A stretch of DNA of 64,000 nucleotides, from contig OZ242299.1 of the NCBI GenBank assembly GCA_965207995.1, positions 2,170,001 through 2,234,000 on the forward strand, read 5' to 3'. Below are positions 9,140 through 18,400 of the stretch, piece after piece. This stretch comes from DAOUKH01 sp965207995. GTDB lineage: Bacteria > Chloroflexota > Dehalococcoidia > SHYB01. The number at the start of each line of letters is the position of its first letter. Within the stretch, counting starts at the first letter, position 1. Both the position numbers and the translations under genes were made by a program. Below the pieces are notes generated by a model. The model made no database searches. It was not told where the DNA came from and was given only the letters and a program-made list of their open reading frames with translations.

Positions 9140-10027
9140 ATGGACCACCTGCGGTTCCTCGAACGCCCCGAGCTTCGGAACCCTGTCCTCATCACCGCCT
9201 TCGCGGGCTGGGCCGACGCCCAGGAAGGGGGTACGCGCGCCGTCCGCTCCATCATCCGCCGTCTGAACGCGGTGAAGTTCGCCGAGATCGACCCCGAGGA
9301 GTTCTACGACTTCACGTCGGTGCGCCCCGTGGCCTACAACAACGAGCAGGGCGAGCGGGTGATCCGCTGGCCGAAGAACGACTTCTATTACCATCGGCGT
9401 CCCGAAGCCGACCATGACCTGCTTTTCCTGGTCGCGGCCGAGCCGAGCCTGAAGTGGCGGACCTACGTGGAGACGCTGTTCGCGGCGTGGCAGGGATGCC
9501 CGCCGCGCTACGTGATCAACGTGGGCAGCCTGATGGACGCGACGCCCCATACCCGTGAGACGTCGATCTCCGGCATGACGACGAGCAGCGATTTGGAAGT
9601 CGTGCTGGCGGGCCTGCGGATCGTGCAGACCAGGTATCAGGGCCCGATCGGCATCACTTCGGTCTTCATGGAGGCGTGCGGGAAGCGCGACCTCGGCTAT
9701 ATCAACCTCTGGGGGCACGCGCCCCACTACGTCCAGCGGGCGCCGAACTACAAGGTGGCCCTCGCACTGGCGGGCTGGCTCAAGTCCGCGTTCAAATTGG
9801 ACATCTCGCTGGAGTCCTTGGAGCGCCGCAGCGAACGCTTCGAGGCCGAGGTGACCAAGGCGATCTCTTCGAGCGTCGAGGTCAGCGCCTACGTCAAGCG
9901 CCTCGAGCGCCAGTATGACGAGGCGACGTCCAGTGGCGGTCCGCTCCCCAGCGGCGAGGCGCTGGTGAAGGACGTCGAGGAACACCTCCGCCAGGGCGGC
10001 GCCGACGGCGGCTTCTCCTCGAACTAG
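9140..10027 (+). CDS. PAC2 family (proteasome assembly chaperone-like) protein
   Basis: A 295-residue protein of the PAC2 fold. ITAFAGWADAQEGGTRAVR near the N-terminus matches the family's AGW-DA signature. NVGSLMDATPHTRETSISG and GPIGITSVFMEACGKRDLGYINLWGHAPHYVQ are the later conserved blocks, and the C-terminus is a predicted coiled helix (LERRSERFEAEVTKAISSSVEV). Bacterial PAC2 proteins are common in organisms both with and without proteasomes, and their role is not firmly known. The stop codon shares a CTAG with the stop of copA on the other strand, so the two genes converge with no spacer. Confidence 0.85.
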   Translation: MDHLRFLERPELRNPVLITAFAGWADAQEGGTRAVRSIIRRLNAVKFAEIDPEEFYDFTSVRPVAYNNEQGERVIRWPKNDFYYHRRPEADHDLLFLVAAEPSLKWRTYVETLFAAWQGCPPRYVINVGSLMDATPHTRETSISGMTTSSDLEVVLAGLRIVQTRYQGPIGITSVFMEACGKRDLGYINLWGHAPHYVQRAPNYKVALALAGWLKSAFKLDISLESLERRSERFEAEVTKAISSSVEVSAYVKRLERQYDEATSSGGPLPSGEALVKDVEEHLRQGGADGGFSSN

Positions 10028-12333
10028 GCCGCCCGCAGGTTCGGCTTTCTCCCTGCTCCGCGAAGGCGGAGGGAGTTCGTCACCACGCTGACCGAGCTAA
10101 GGGCCATGGCTGCGGCGGCGAGCACGGGATTGAGGAAGCCGCGCTCGCCGAAGGCGAACTCGAGGGCGCCGGGCACGCCGCCGGCGGCCTCGAAGGCCGG
10201 GTAGAGCACCCCCGCCGCGATGGGGATGAGCGCAACGTTGTAACCGAACGCCCAGAACAAGTTCTGGCGGACGGTGCGCATCGCGGCGCGGCTCAGGTCG
10301 ATGGTGTCGGCGACGCCGTGCAGGTCGGGGCGGAGAAGGGTGACCGGGGCGGCCTCCATCGCGGCGCCGGTGCCCGTGCCGATGGCGATCCCGACGTCGG
10401 CCGCGGCCAGCGCAGGGGCGTCGTTGACCCCGTCGCCGACCATGGCGACGCGGCGGCCCGACTCCCGCAGCGCCGCAACCCGCTCCGCCTTCTCCTCCGG
10501 GGAGAGCTCGGCGATGGCGGTATCGATGGCCACCTCTGCGGCCACGGCTTCGACGGTCTCGCGGCGGTCGCCGCTAAGGAGGACGACCTCAATGCCGCGC
10601 CGTTGCAGCCCCCGCACGGCGGCGGCGGCCTCGGGGCGGGGGGTGTCGGCGACGGCGATCACGCCGCGTGCTTCACCGTCCACCGCGACAAAGAGGGGCG
10701 TCTTGCCCTCGGTGGCGAAGCGGCGGGCCGCTTCTTCCAGCTCGTTCACATGCACGCCACGACGCTCCATCATCGGTTGGTTGCCGACGAGCGTTTCGGC
10801 GCCCTCGACGAACGCCCGCGCGCCGGCGCCGGGCCGCGCCTCGAAATCGGTGGCGGCGGCGATGGCTATGCCCTCCCCGGCGGCGTGGTCGACGACGGCG
10901 CGGGCGAGGGGGTGCTCCGAGCGCGACTCCACCGCGGCGGCGAGCCGGAGCAGCTCCTCCTCCGCCATACCGTGGGTCACGACGCCGGTGACGGCGGGCA
11001 CGCCGCGCGTCAGTGTTCCGGTCTTGTCGAAGACGACGGTATCGGTTCCGCGGGCCGTCTCCAGCGCCTCGGCGTCGCGGAAGAGGACGCCGCGCTCCGC
11101 CGCCGCCCCCATGCCGACAATGACGGCGGTGGGGGTGGCGAGTCCCAACGCGCAGGGGCAGGCGATGATGAGGACCGAGATGAAGGTGAGGAGGGCGAAG
11201 GTCAGCGCTGGGGAGGGGCCGACTGCCAGCCAGACGAGGAAGGCGGCGGCGGCGATGATGATCACCGCAGGGGTGAAATAGCTTGCGACGACGTCGACGA
11301 GGCGCTGCACGGGGGCCTTCGAAGCCTGGGCCTGCTCGACCAGCGCCGCGATGCGGGCCAGGGCCGTCTCCGCTCCCACCGACTCGGCCCGGAAGGTGAA
11401 GCTCCCCCAGGCGTTGACCGTTCCGGCGTAGACCTTGCCCCCGACTTCTTTGTCGACGGGGATGCTCTCGCCGGTGAGCATGGACTCGTCGACGCTCGAT
11501 GACCCCTCGACGATCTCGCCGTCGACGGGTATTCGCTCGCCGGGGTGCACGAGGATGAGGTCGCCGGGGCGCACCGCGCTGACCGGGACCTCCCGGCCGC
11601 CGCCGTCGCCGGCGAGCGTCGCGGTCTCGGGCCGGAGGCCGAGGAGGCGCCGCAAAGCCGCGGAGGTCCCGCCCCGCGCCCGGGCTTCTAGATAACGTCC
11701 CAGCAGGACCAGGGCGATGATGATGACGGCGGTGTCGTAGTACACCTCGACTTCAAGGGCGCCGCGCTCGAAGAAGCCGGGAGCGAAGGTCGCGGCAGTG
11801 CTCGCACCGAAGGCCGCCAGGGTGCCGACGGCAATGAGGGTGTTCATGTTGACGGCGCGGTGGCGAGCGGCATTCCAGGCCGCGGCGTAGATGGGCCCGC
11901 CGGCAAGGAAGAGCGCGGGCGCGGCCACGGCGAACATGAGGTAGAAGCGTGTCTGCCGGGCGAGGCCGTCGATGCCCGGCAGCACGTCGAAGCCGGTCAG
12001 GAGCAGGAAGATGCCCGCCGCGCCGGCGCCGGCGGCTCGGGCGAGCTGCGTCCGCAAGGCGCGGGCGGCGGTCTCGTGCGTGCCGGCGTCGTCGTTCGAC
12101 GGCTCGAAAAGGCCGTAGCCCGCCGCCTCGACCGCAGCGCGCAGGTCGTCGAACGTGACGTCGGGGGTCGCGTCGACGGTGGCGGACTCGGCGGCGAGGT
12201 TGACACTCGCCGAGGCAACGCCCGATGCGCCGCGCAGCGCCCTCTCCACGTGACTCACGCACGCGGCGCAAGTCATTCCTTCCACGCGCAGCCGCCGCGT
12301 TTCGGTGGCGGGCGGCCCGCCGTGAACGGTCAT
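10024..12333 (-). CDS. copA: Copper-exporting P1B-type ATPase
   Basis: CopA, 769 residues, pumps Cu+ out of the cytoplasm. An N-terminal heavy-metal-associated domain carries the CxxC in GMTCAAC (about residues 19-25). Transmembrane helices follow, then the actuator motif TGES, the intramembrane copper site CPC in IACPCALGLATPTAV, the phosphorylation motif DKTGTLTRG, the HP dipeptide in SEHPLARAVV of the nucleotide domain, and the hinge MVGDGVNDAPALAAADVGIAIGTGTG. Its start lies five bases after the copZ stop, so the two form an operon. An ATPase with CPC exports monovalent copper or silver. Confidence 0.95.
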   Translation of the reverse strand: MTVHGGPPATETRRLRVEGMTCAACVSHVERALRGASGVASASVNLAAESATVDATPDVTFDDLRAAVEAAGYGLFEPSNDDAGTHETAARALRTQLARAAGAGAAGIFLLLTGFDVLPGIDGLARQTRFYLMFAVAAPALFLAGGPIYAAAWNAARHRAVNMNTLIAVGTLAAFGASTAATFAPGFFERGALEVEVYYDTAVIIIALVLLGRYLEARARGGTSAALRRLLGLRPETATLAGDGGGREVPVSAVRPGDLILVHPGERIPVDGEIVEGSSSVDESMLTGESIPVDKEVGGKVYAGTVNAWGSFTFRAESVGAETALARIAALVEQAQASKAPVQRLVDVVASYFTPAVIIIAAAAFLVWLAVGPSPALTFALLTFISVLIIACPCALGLATPTAVIVGMGAAAERGVLFRDAEALETARGTDTVVFDKTGTLTRGVPAVTGVVTHGMAEEELLRLAAAVESRSEHPLARAVVDHAAGEGIAIAAATDFEARPGAGARAFVEGAETLVGNQPMMERRGVHVNELEEAARRFATEGKTPLFVAVDGEARGVIAVADTPRPEAAAAVRGLQRRGIEVVLLSGDRRETVEAVAAEVAIDTAIAELSPEEKAERVAALRESGRRVAMVGDGVNDAPALAAADVGIAIGTGTGAAMEAAPVTLLRPDLHGVADTIDLSRAAMRTVRQNLFWAFGYNVALIPIAAGVLYPAFEAAGGVPGALEFAFGERGFLNPVLAAAAMALSSVSVVTNSLRLRGAGRKPNLRAA

Positions 12334-12338
12334 GGGTC

Positions 12339-12548
12339 TTAGCCTTCGGCGACCCTGTAGCCAGCGGCTTCGACGGCCGCCCGCATCGCGGTGCGTTCCG
12401 CGCCGGCGCCGGCCTCGACAACGGCCAGCCCGGCCTCGAGCGAGACCTCGGCCGCGTCGACGCCGTCGACGCCTTCCAGCGCCGTCTTCACGTGCCTCAC
12501 GCAGTTCTGGCAGGTCATGCCTTCGATCTTCAGGCGCTCGGTTGTCAT
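12339..12548 (-). CDS. copZ: Copper chaperone, heavy-metal-associated domain protein
   Basis: A 69-residue single HMA domain (ferredoxin-like fold) with the metal-binding CxxC in GMTCQNCVRHV at about residues 10-20. Such proteins carry Cu+ to the N-terminal domain of CopA, encoded next door on the same strand. An AAGGAG lies 6 bases before the ATG. No copper-responsive regulator (CsoR, CueR or CopY type) is in the neighbourhood, but a short palindrome lies about 90 bases upstream. Confidence 0.93.
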   Translation of the reverse strand: MTTERLKIEGMTCQNCVRHVKTALEGVDGVDAAEVSLEAGLAVVEAGAGAERTAMRAAVEAAGYRVAEG

Positions 12549-12574
12549 GAGCTGCTCCTTGGTGTTGTCCGTCC

Positions 12575-12616
12575 CGGCCCTCCCTCAGTCCCTCCCAGAA
12601 GGAGGGAGGCTTAAGG
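12575..12616. repeat. CCTCCCTC-type palindromic repeat upstream of copZ
   Basis: GGCCCTCCCTCAGTCCCTCC followed by an inverted GGAGGGAGGCTTAAGG. It is a reversed copy of the variant that elsewhere reads CCTTAAACCTCCCTCCC...GGGAGGGACTGAGGG (for example near 30250 and 48210). Confidence 0.7.
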
Positions 12617-12635
12617 TGCTGCCGCCGACTCTATG

Positions 12636-12653
12636 ATACGCCTCGCGTATAAT
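12636..12653. promoter_or_regulatory. Palindrome overlapping divergent -10 boxes (copZA / hypothetical gene)
   Basis: ATACGC-CTC-GCGTAT is a perfect 6-3-6 palindrome at 12636-12650. It overlaps a consensus -10 TATAAT on the plus strand (12648-12653) and a TATCAT on the minus strand (12633-12638). No strong -35 is seen for either; the plus-strand candidate is CCGACT with a 17-base spacer. An operator shared by the two divergent units is inference. Confidence 0.45.
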
Positions 12654-12691
12654 TTCGGTGCGCGCGCCCCGCGCCACTGGAGGCGATGTCC

Positions 12692-13099
12692 ATGTCCAGC
12701 GCCAAGTACGACCCCGAAGCCCGCCTGAAAGAGGCGGACGAAGCGGTCCAGCGGGCCGCCGACAAGCTGCACGACTCGCTCGTCGAGCTGGCGGCGAAGC
12801 TCGATCCGTTCCCTTACTTCCTGGGGAGCATCGAGGTGCGCGCCATCGAGGCCGAGCCGGGGGGCGCCAACAAGGCCGACCGGGGCTGCATCGTGGTCTG
12901 CCAAGACGGCGAGATGTACGAGTTCTCGATGAAGATCCAGGCGCCGAACGACTTCGACTTCGGCATGGAGCGCGACGACTCGGTGAAGCCGGTGCAGCTG
13001 CCGCCCGAGGACTACGTCGCCTACGCCTACCACGCCATCCGGGAGATCGCCGGCCTGCTCGCCGAACAGCAGGCGCGGGCCAAAAAGTACTCGTTCTAG
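12692..13099 (+). CDS. Conserved hypothetical protein
   Basis: A 135-residue acidic soluble protein with no motif I recognise. The first 35 residues are a charged helix (EARLKEADEAVQRAADKLHDSLVELAAKL), then a mixed alpha/beta region (GCIVVCQDGEMYEFSMKIQ) and a C-terminal helix ending in KKYSF. There is no signal peptide or membrane segment. Of the two in-frame ATGs, the one at 12692 is preferred because GGAGG (12679-12683) is 8 bases upstream; from the ATG at 12686 it would be only 2 bases away. A TATAAT at 12648 fits as its promoter. It is divergent from copZA, but nothing ties it to copper. Confidence 0.75.
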   Translation: MSSAKYDPEARLKEADEAVQRAADKLHDSLVELAAKLDPFPYFLGSIEVRAIEAEPGGANKADRGCIVVCQDGEMYEFSMKIQAPNDFDFGMERDDSVKPVQLPPEDYVAYAYHAIREIAGLLAEQQARAKKYSF

Positions 13100-13165
13100 G
13101 GGGCGTTGGCGGTGTGACATGCGCTTGGTGCGGACGTCCTCTTGTGGCTGCATAATGAGCGCCCT

Positions 13166-13906
13166 ATGAGCGACAACTCGAAGATCGAGTGGACTGAGGC
13201 GACCTGGAACCCGGTTACGGGCTGCACGCAGATATCTCCAGGGTGCGCGCACTGCTATGCGATGCACTTCGCAAACCGGTTCAAGGGTGTGCCCGGCCAC
13301 CCCTACGAGCGCGGGTTCGAGGTGCAGCTGCGTGAGGAGCGTCTGCGGCAGCCGATTGGATGGAAGCGGCCGCGCCGCATCTTCGTCAACTCGATGTCCG
13401 ACTTGTTCCACGACGAGGTGCCCGACTCGTACATCGGACAGGTCTTCGCGGTGATGGAGGAGGCCTCTCACCACACCTTTCAGGTGCTGACGAAGAGGGC
13501 GGAACGGGCAAGGATGCTGGCACCGCTGCTGCCGTGGCCTGACAACGTCTGGTTCGGCGTGTCGATTGAGAACTCGTACTGGACTCGCCGCATAGCGGCA
13601 CTGCGCAACGTGCCCGCCGCCGTGCGGTTCCTCTCATGTGAGCCGCTACTGGGCCCCCTCCACGACCTCGACCTGTCCGATATCCACTGGGTGATAGCGG
13701 GCGGCGAGAGCGGCCCCGGAGCGCGACGGCCTAAGCCGGAGTGGTTCCGTTCACTGCGCGACCAGTGCACGGCAGCGCGCGTCGGCTTCTTCTTCAAGCA
13801 GTGGGGCGCGTTCAACGAGGCCGGCAAGCGGGTCGGGAAGAAGCGAGCGGGGCGCGAGCTTGATGGCGTAGTGTGGGACGGCGAGCCCGCCCTGCTAGAA
13901 GTCTAA
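13166..13906 (+). CDS. DUF5131 / phage Gp37-Gp68 family three-Cys-motif protein
   Basis: A 246-residue protein that begins SDNSKIEWTEATWNPVTGCTQISPGCAHCYA, the diagnostic opening of the Gp37/Gp68 (DUF5131) family. Its three cysteines (C-x6-C-x2-C) are thought to resemble the cluster site of radical-SAM-like proteins. Later conserved blocks are RRIFVNSMSDLFHDEVP, TKRAERA, WFGVSIEN, RFLSCEPLLGP and WVIAGGESGPGARRPKPEW. The ATG at 13166 matches the family start; an upstream TTG at 13142 only adds non-conserved residues. The gene converges with tcmP and their 3' ends overlap by 12 bases. The family is common on phages and mobile DNA; its reaction is unknown. Confidence 0.9.
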   Translation: MSDNSKIEWTEATWNPVTGCTQISPGCAHCYAMHFANRFKGVPGHPYERGFEVQLREERLRQPIGWKRPRRIFVNSMSDLFHDEVPDSYIGQVFAVMEEASHHTFQVLTKRAERARMLAPLLPWPDNVWFGVSIENSYWTRRIAALRNVPAAVRFLSCEPLLGPLHDLDLSDIHWVIAGGESGPGARRPKPEWFRSLRDQCTAARVGFFFKQWGAFNEAGKRVGKKRAGRELDGVVWDGEPALLEV

Positions 13907-14677
13907 CGAGAATCGTCCCTGGCCGGTCGCATCGGGCCGGCCAAATGCCCAAGTCATGATCTCCCGGCCTGGCTTGACCTTGCTGGCGAACAGCAGGTAG
14001 TACAGGTGTTTGTTGCCATCGCCCTTGACTAGCCGCGAGCCCTCCGGCTGCCGATCCCAACCCAGTTCAGCCAGGCGGTCCAAGTAGAAGCGGATGAGTC
14101 CTGACGTGCGCGACAGCCGCCCTCCGTCCCAATACTTCCGCCATTCCTCCGTTCCGAAGTAGGCGGTGACCTTCGCGGAGTCGGGGTTCCTGTTGATCGC
14201 CATACCCAGTGGGAAGTTGATGAGCAACTCAGTCCGCCAGTCGGCTAGCGATTGAATCGTCTCCCAGCGAGGCTCTATGCCCTCGGTGTCCAAGAAGACG
14301 AAGGTTGGCGACCTTGGGTGGATCTTTCCAATCAGCCGAGGAAGCTCGACGTTGACGTCTCCCTGAATCACCTCGGCCCTGTTTGTGGCTCCGCGGCGCT
14401 CGACCTCCGCTTGCAACTCGTGGACAGCCTGGGGGTCGTTGTCGATAAAGAAGAGGCGGTCGAAGCCCCGACCGTCGTGGCCCGTCGCCGAGAGTGCTAT
14501 CAAGGGCGACCCATCGATAGTCTCTCCGGTCCGCTCAAGGATGTTCTTGCCTGGACCAGCGAAGGCGTCGATGTAGACGCGCTCCGTAGCCCTTTGCGTT
14601 GCCGTCAGGTACGGGGGCAGGTAGTCCTCGACGACCTTAAGCTTGTCCCGCGTCCAGGCGCCGACTTCTCGAGGCAT
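13895..14677 (-). CDS. tcmP: Three-Cys-motif partner protein TcmP
   Basis: A 260-residue protein matching TcmP. It has WTRDKLKVVEDYLPPYLTAT near the start, then VYIDAFAGPGKN, a SAM-methyltransferase-like motif I region, GSPLIAL, LFFIDNDPQAVHEL and FVFLDTEGIEPRWETI. The name comes from its habit of lying next to a DUF5131 three-Cys protein, and here that partner is the convergent gene ending at 13906. The DAFAGPG and FIDND motifs suggest a Rossmann-type fold that binds a nucleotide or SAM, but no activity has been shown to my knowledge. No integrase or phage gene is adjacent. Confidence 0.9.
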   Translation of the reverse strand: MPREVGAWTRDKLKVVEDYLPPYLTATQRATERVYIDAFAGPGKNILERTGETIDGSPLIALSATGHDGRGFDRLFFIDNDPQAVHELQAEVERRGATNRAEVIQGDVNVELPRLIGKIHPRSPTFVFLDTEGIEPRWETIQSLADWRTELLINFPLGMAINRNPDSAKVTAYFGTEEWRKYWDGGRLSRTSGLIRFYLDRLAELGWDRQPEGSRLVKGDGNKHLYYLLFASKVKPGREIMTWAFGRPDATGQGRFSLDF

Positions 14678-14731
14678 TGGCCCACCTTATGGGCACCCAT
14701 ACGTCCGCGCAACAGGCCCTTGTCACTCGTT

Positions 14732-16063
14732 CTAGAGGCCGGTGCCGGCGAGGAAGGAATCGTAGTCGCCGTAGCGGTTGACGGAGCGGAGGAAGTCGCC
14801 GATGGAGTCGACGCTCTCGCGGAGCGCCGTCACCTGGCCTCCGATCGGACTGACCGAGCCGGAGCCGGGGCGGACGGCGTAGCTTCCGTGGAAGGCGAAG
14901 TAGGCCTGGTTGATCTTCCTGAAGAAGTAGCCGTGGGTGGCTAGCTCGACGCGGCGGGCCTCCATGTAGGCTTCGGCCTCGTCGATGCGGCCCTCGGCGA
15001 GCAACGCGTCGGCCTGCTCCCGCGTCTCGCGCATGAAGGTGTTGAAGTCGAAGCGGGGCGGCTCGGATTCGGCCTCAGCCTCAGCCTCAGCCTCGGATCC
15101 CTCTTCCTCCTTCTCACGGGCCTTCGCGGCCCGTTTGGCCTCGGCCTCCGCCGCTTTCTGGGCGTCCGCCGCCGCGATTTCCTCCGGCGAGGCGAAGAAG
15201 CGGCGCCACACCAGATCGCCGATCTCGTCGCCCACGACGTCGGCCACGGACTCGTTGAGCGTGGTCATGTCGCCGTTGGCGTAGTAGGCCCGCCCTAAGG
15301 GATGGAAGGCCAGATAGTGGTGCGTCCACTCGTGGGCCGCGATGCGGAGCGCCCACCGCACCTGCGTTCCTTCCCGGATGAGGGCGGGGTAGGTGGCCAC
15401 GCCGCCGATGCTGACGACCAGCGCGGAGAGGTCGCGGCGGGCGATCGCGTCCTCAAGCGCTTCACGCTCTTCGGTGGTGATCCCGGGCTCCAGCAGGGTG
15501 CTGCGGATGGTGGCGATGTGGTCACGGCGCGAGAGGACGAGCAGCTTGGGCAGGTCGTCGAAGTGGAAGTCGACGGGCGGCCACAGCAGCTCGAAACCGA
15601 CGAACGTGCTCGATACGCCCTCCACCTTCAGCGTCTCACTGATCGCCGCTTCCAGGGTCTCCTCGATCTCCGGCTCCAGCGCCTCCCGCTCCTCCCGCAG
15701 CGCGTGGAGGCGCGCCCGCAGGTCTTCGAGCTCGGGCTCCTCGGTGAGGCCGAAGTCGGCCCGGTCGACGCGGTCCGCCAGGCGGACGACCTCGATTCCG
15801 ATCTCGAAGTAGCGCCGCACGTTGGCGGCCTTCTCCTCTTCTGAAGGGCCGCCGCCGGAGAGCGCCCGCCCCAGTCCCGCGGTCCACTTGCTCAGGAAGT
15901 TGCCGATCTCCCAACGAGGAATGCTGTAGAGATGCGACTTGGCGAGCTGCGTGACGCCGTCGCCGGTACCGAACGTGTCGCCAGCCGTGGACAACACGAC
16001 CAGCGCCAGCAGCGCGACCCAAACGGCTCTGAGAATGCGAACTCTCATGGTAGGAAGCCGCAT
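14732..16063 (-). CDS. Membrane-anchored HExxH metalloprotease-like protein
   Basis: Up to 443 residues. A hydrophobic N-terminal segment (VWVALLALVVLSTAGD) is a signal anchor or signal peptide. A long charged helix region (LEDLRARLHALREEREALEPEIEE) follows. Then comes IAAHEWTHHYLAFHPLG, an HExxH zinc site, with LNESVADVVGDEIGDLVW about 27 residues later giving a plausible third ligand, as in gluzincins. A low-complexity KEEEGSEAEAEAEAE stretch, encoded by a GCCTCA tandem repeat near 15073-15098, separates this from a C-terminal domain with an FRKINQAYFAFHGSYAV segment. I do not recognise a named family. The start could be ATG 16063 or 16048; neither has a good ribosome binding site. Confidence 0.75.
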   Translation of the reverse strand: MRLPTMRVRILRAVWVALLALVVLSTAGDTFGTGDGVTQLAKSHLYSIPRWEIGNFLSKWTAGLGRALSGGGPSEEEKAANVRRYFEIGIEVVRLADRVDRADFGLTEEPELEDLRARLHALREEREALEPEIEETLEAAISETLKVEGVSSTFVGFELLWPPVDFHFDDLPKLLVLSRRDHIATIRSTLLEPGITTEEREALEDAIARRDLSALVVSIGGVATYPALIREGTQVRWALRIAAHEWTHHYLAFHPLGRAYYANGDMTTLNESVADVVGDEIGDLVWRRFFASPEEIAAADAQKAAEAEAKRAAKAREKEEEGSEAEAEAEAESEPPRFDFNTFMRETREQADALLAEGRIDEAEAYMEARRVELATHGYFFRKINQAYFAFHGSYAVRPGSGSVSPIGGQVTALRESVDSIGDFLRSVNRYGDYDSFLAGTGL

Positions 16064-16089
16064 TGTAGCGCCGCCCGGGGCGCGTTCGG

Positions 16090-16118
16090 TTGCCTGTGTC
16101 CGGTGGCGTGACTACAAT
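16090..16118 (+). promoter_or_regulatory. Promoter of the EF-G-like gene
   Basis: -35 TTGCCT (16090-16095), 17-base spacer, -10 TACAAT (16113-16118). A CAGGAG is then found 9 bases before the GTG start at 16151. Confidence 0.65.
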
Positions 16119-16150
16119 TGCGCCGCCACCCTGCCGCAGGAGTCTTTGCC

Positions 16151-18169
<2,019 letters not shown>

Positions 18170-18193
18170 TGCGCGGAGGCCGCCAACCCCGTC

Positions 18194-18395
18194 CGGCCTC
18201 TCCCCCTCAGGGGGAGATTTGAGAGAGGGCGCGCGCCGCTAGGCGCGCGGGCGCCCGCAGGGGGCCTCCGGACCTCTTCGCCGCGGGAAAGATTGAGATG
18301 AGGGGCCACCTCACCGCCGCCTGACCCTAGAGCCGCCTGCCGCCAGCGCGGCCAGTCTTCCCAAGCCTCCCTCCGGGAGGGACTGAGGGCGGGCA
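18194..18395. repeat. Cluster of three palindromic repeat types between EF-G-like and CoA-transferase genes
   Basis: The 230-base space holds, in order, GGCCTCTCCCCCTC/GGGGGAGATTTGAGAGAGG with a GCGCGCGCC...GGCGCGCGGGCGCC tail (18194-18262). Next is the GGACCTCTTCGCCGCGGGAA...GATGAGGGGCC form (about 18269-18307), then CCTCCCTCCGGGAGGGACTGAGGG (about 18366-18390). All share a C-rich arm, its G-rich inverse and a trailing GA(C/T)TGAGA(G)AGGG. No gene is visible here. Confidence 0.85.
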
Positions 18396-18400
18396 GCCCC

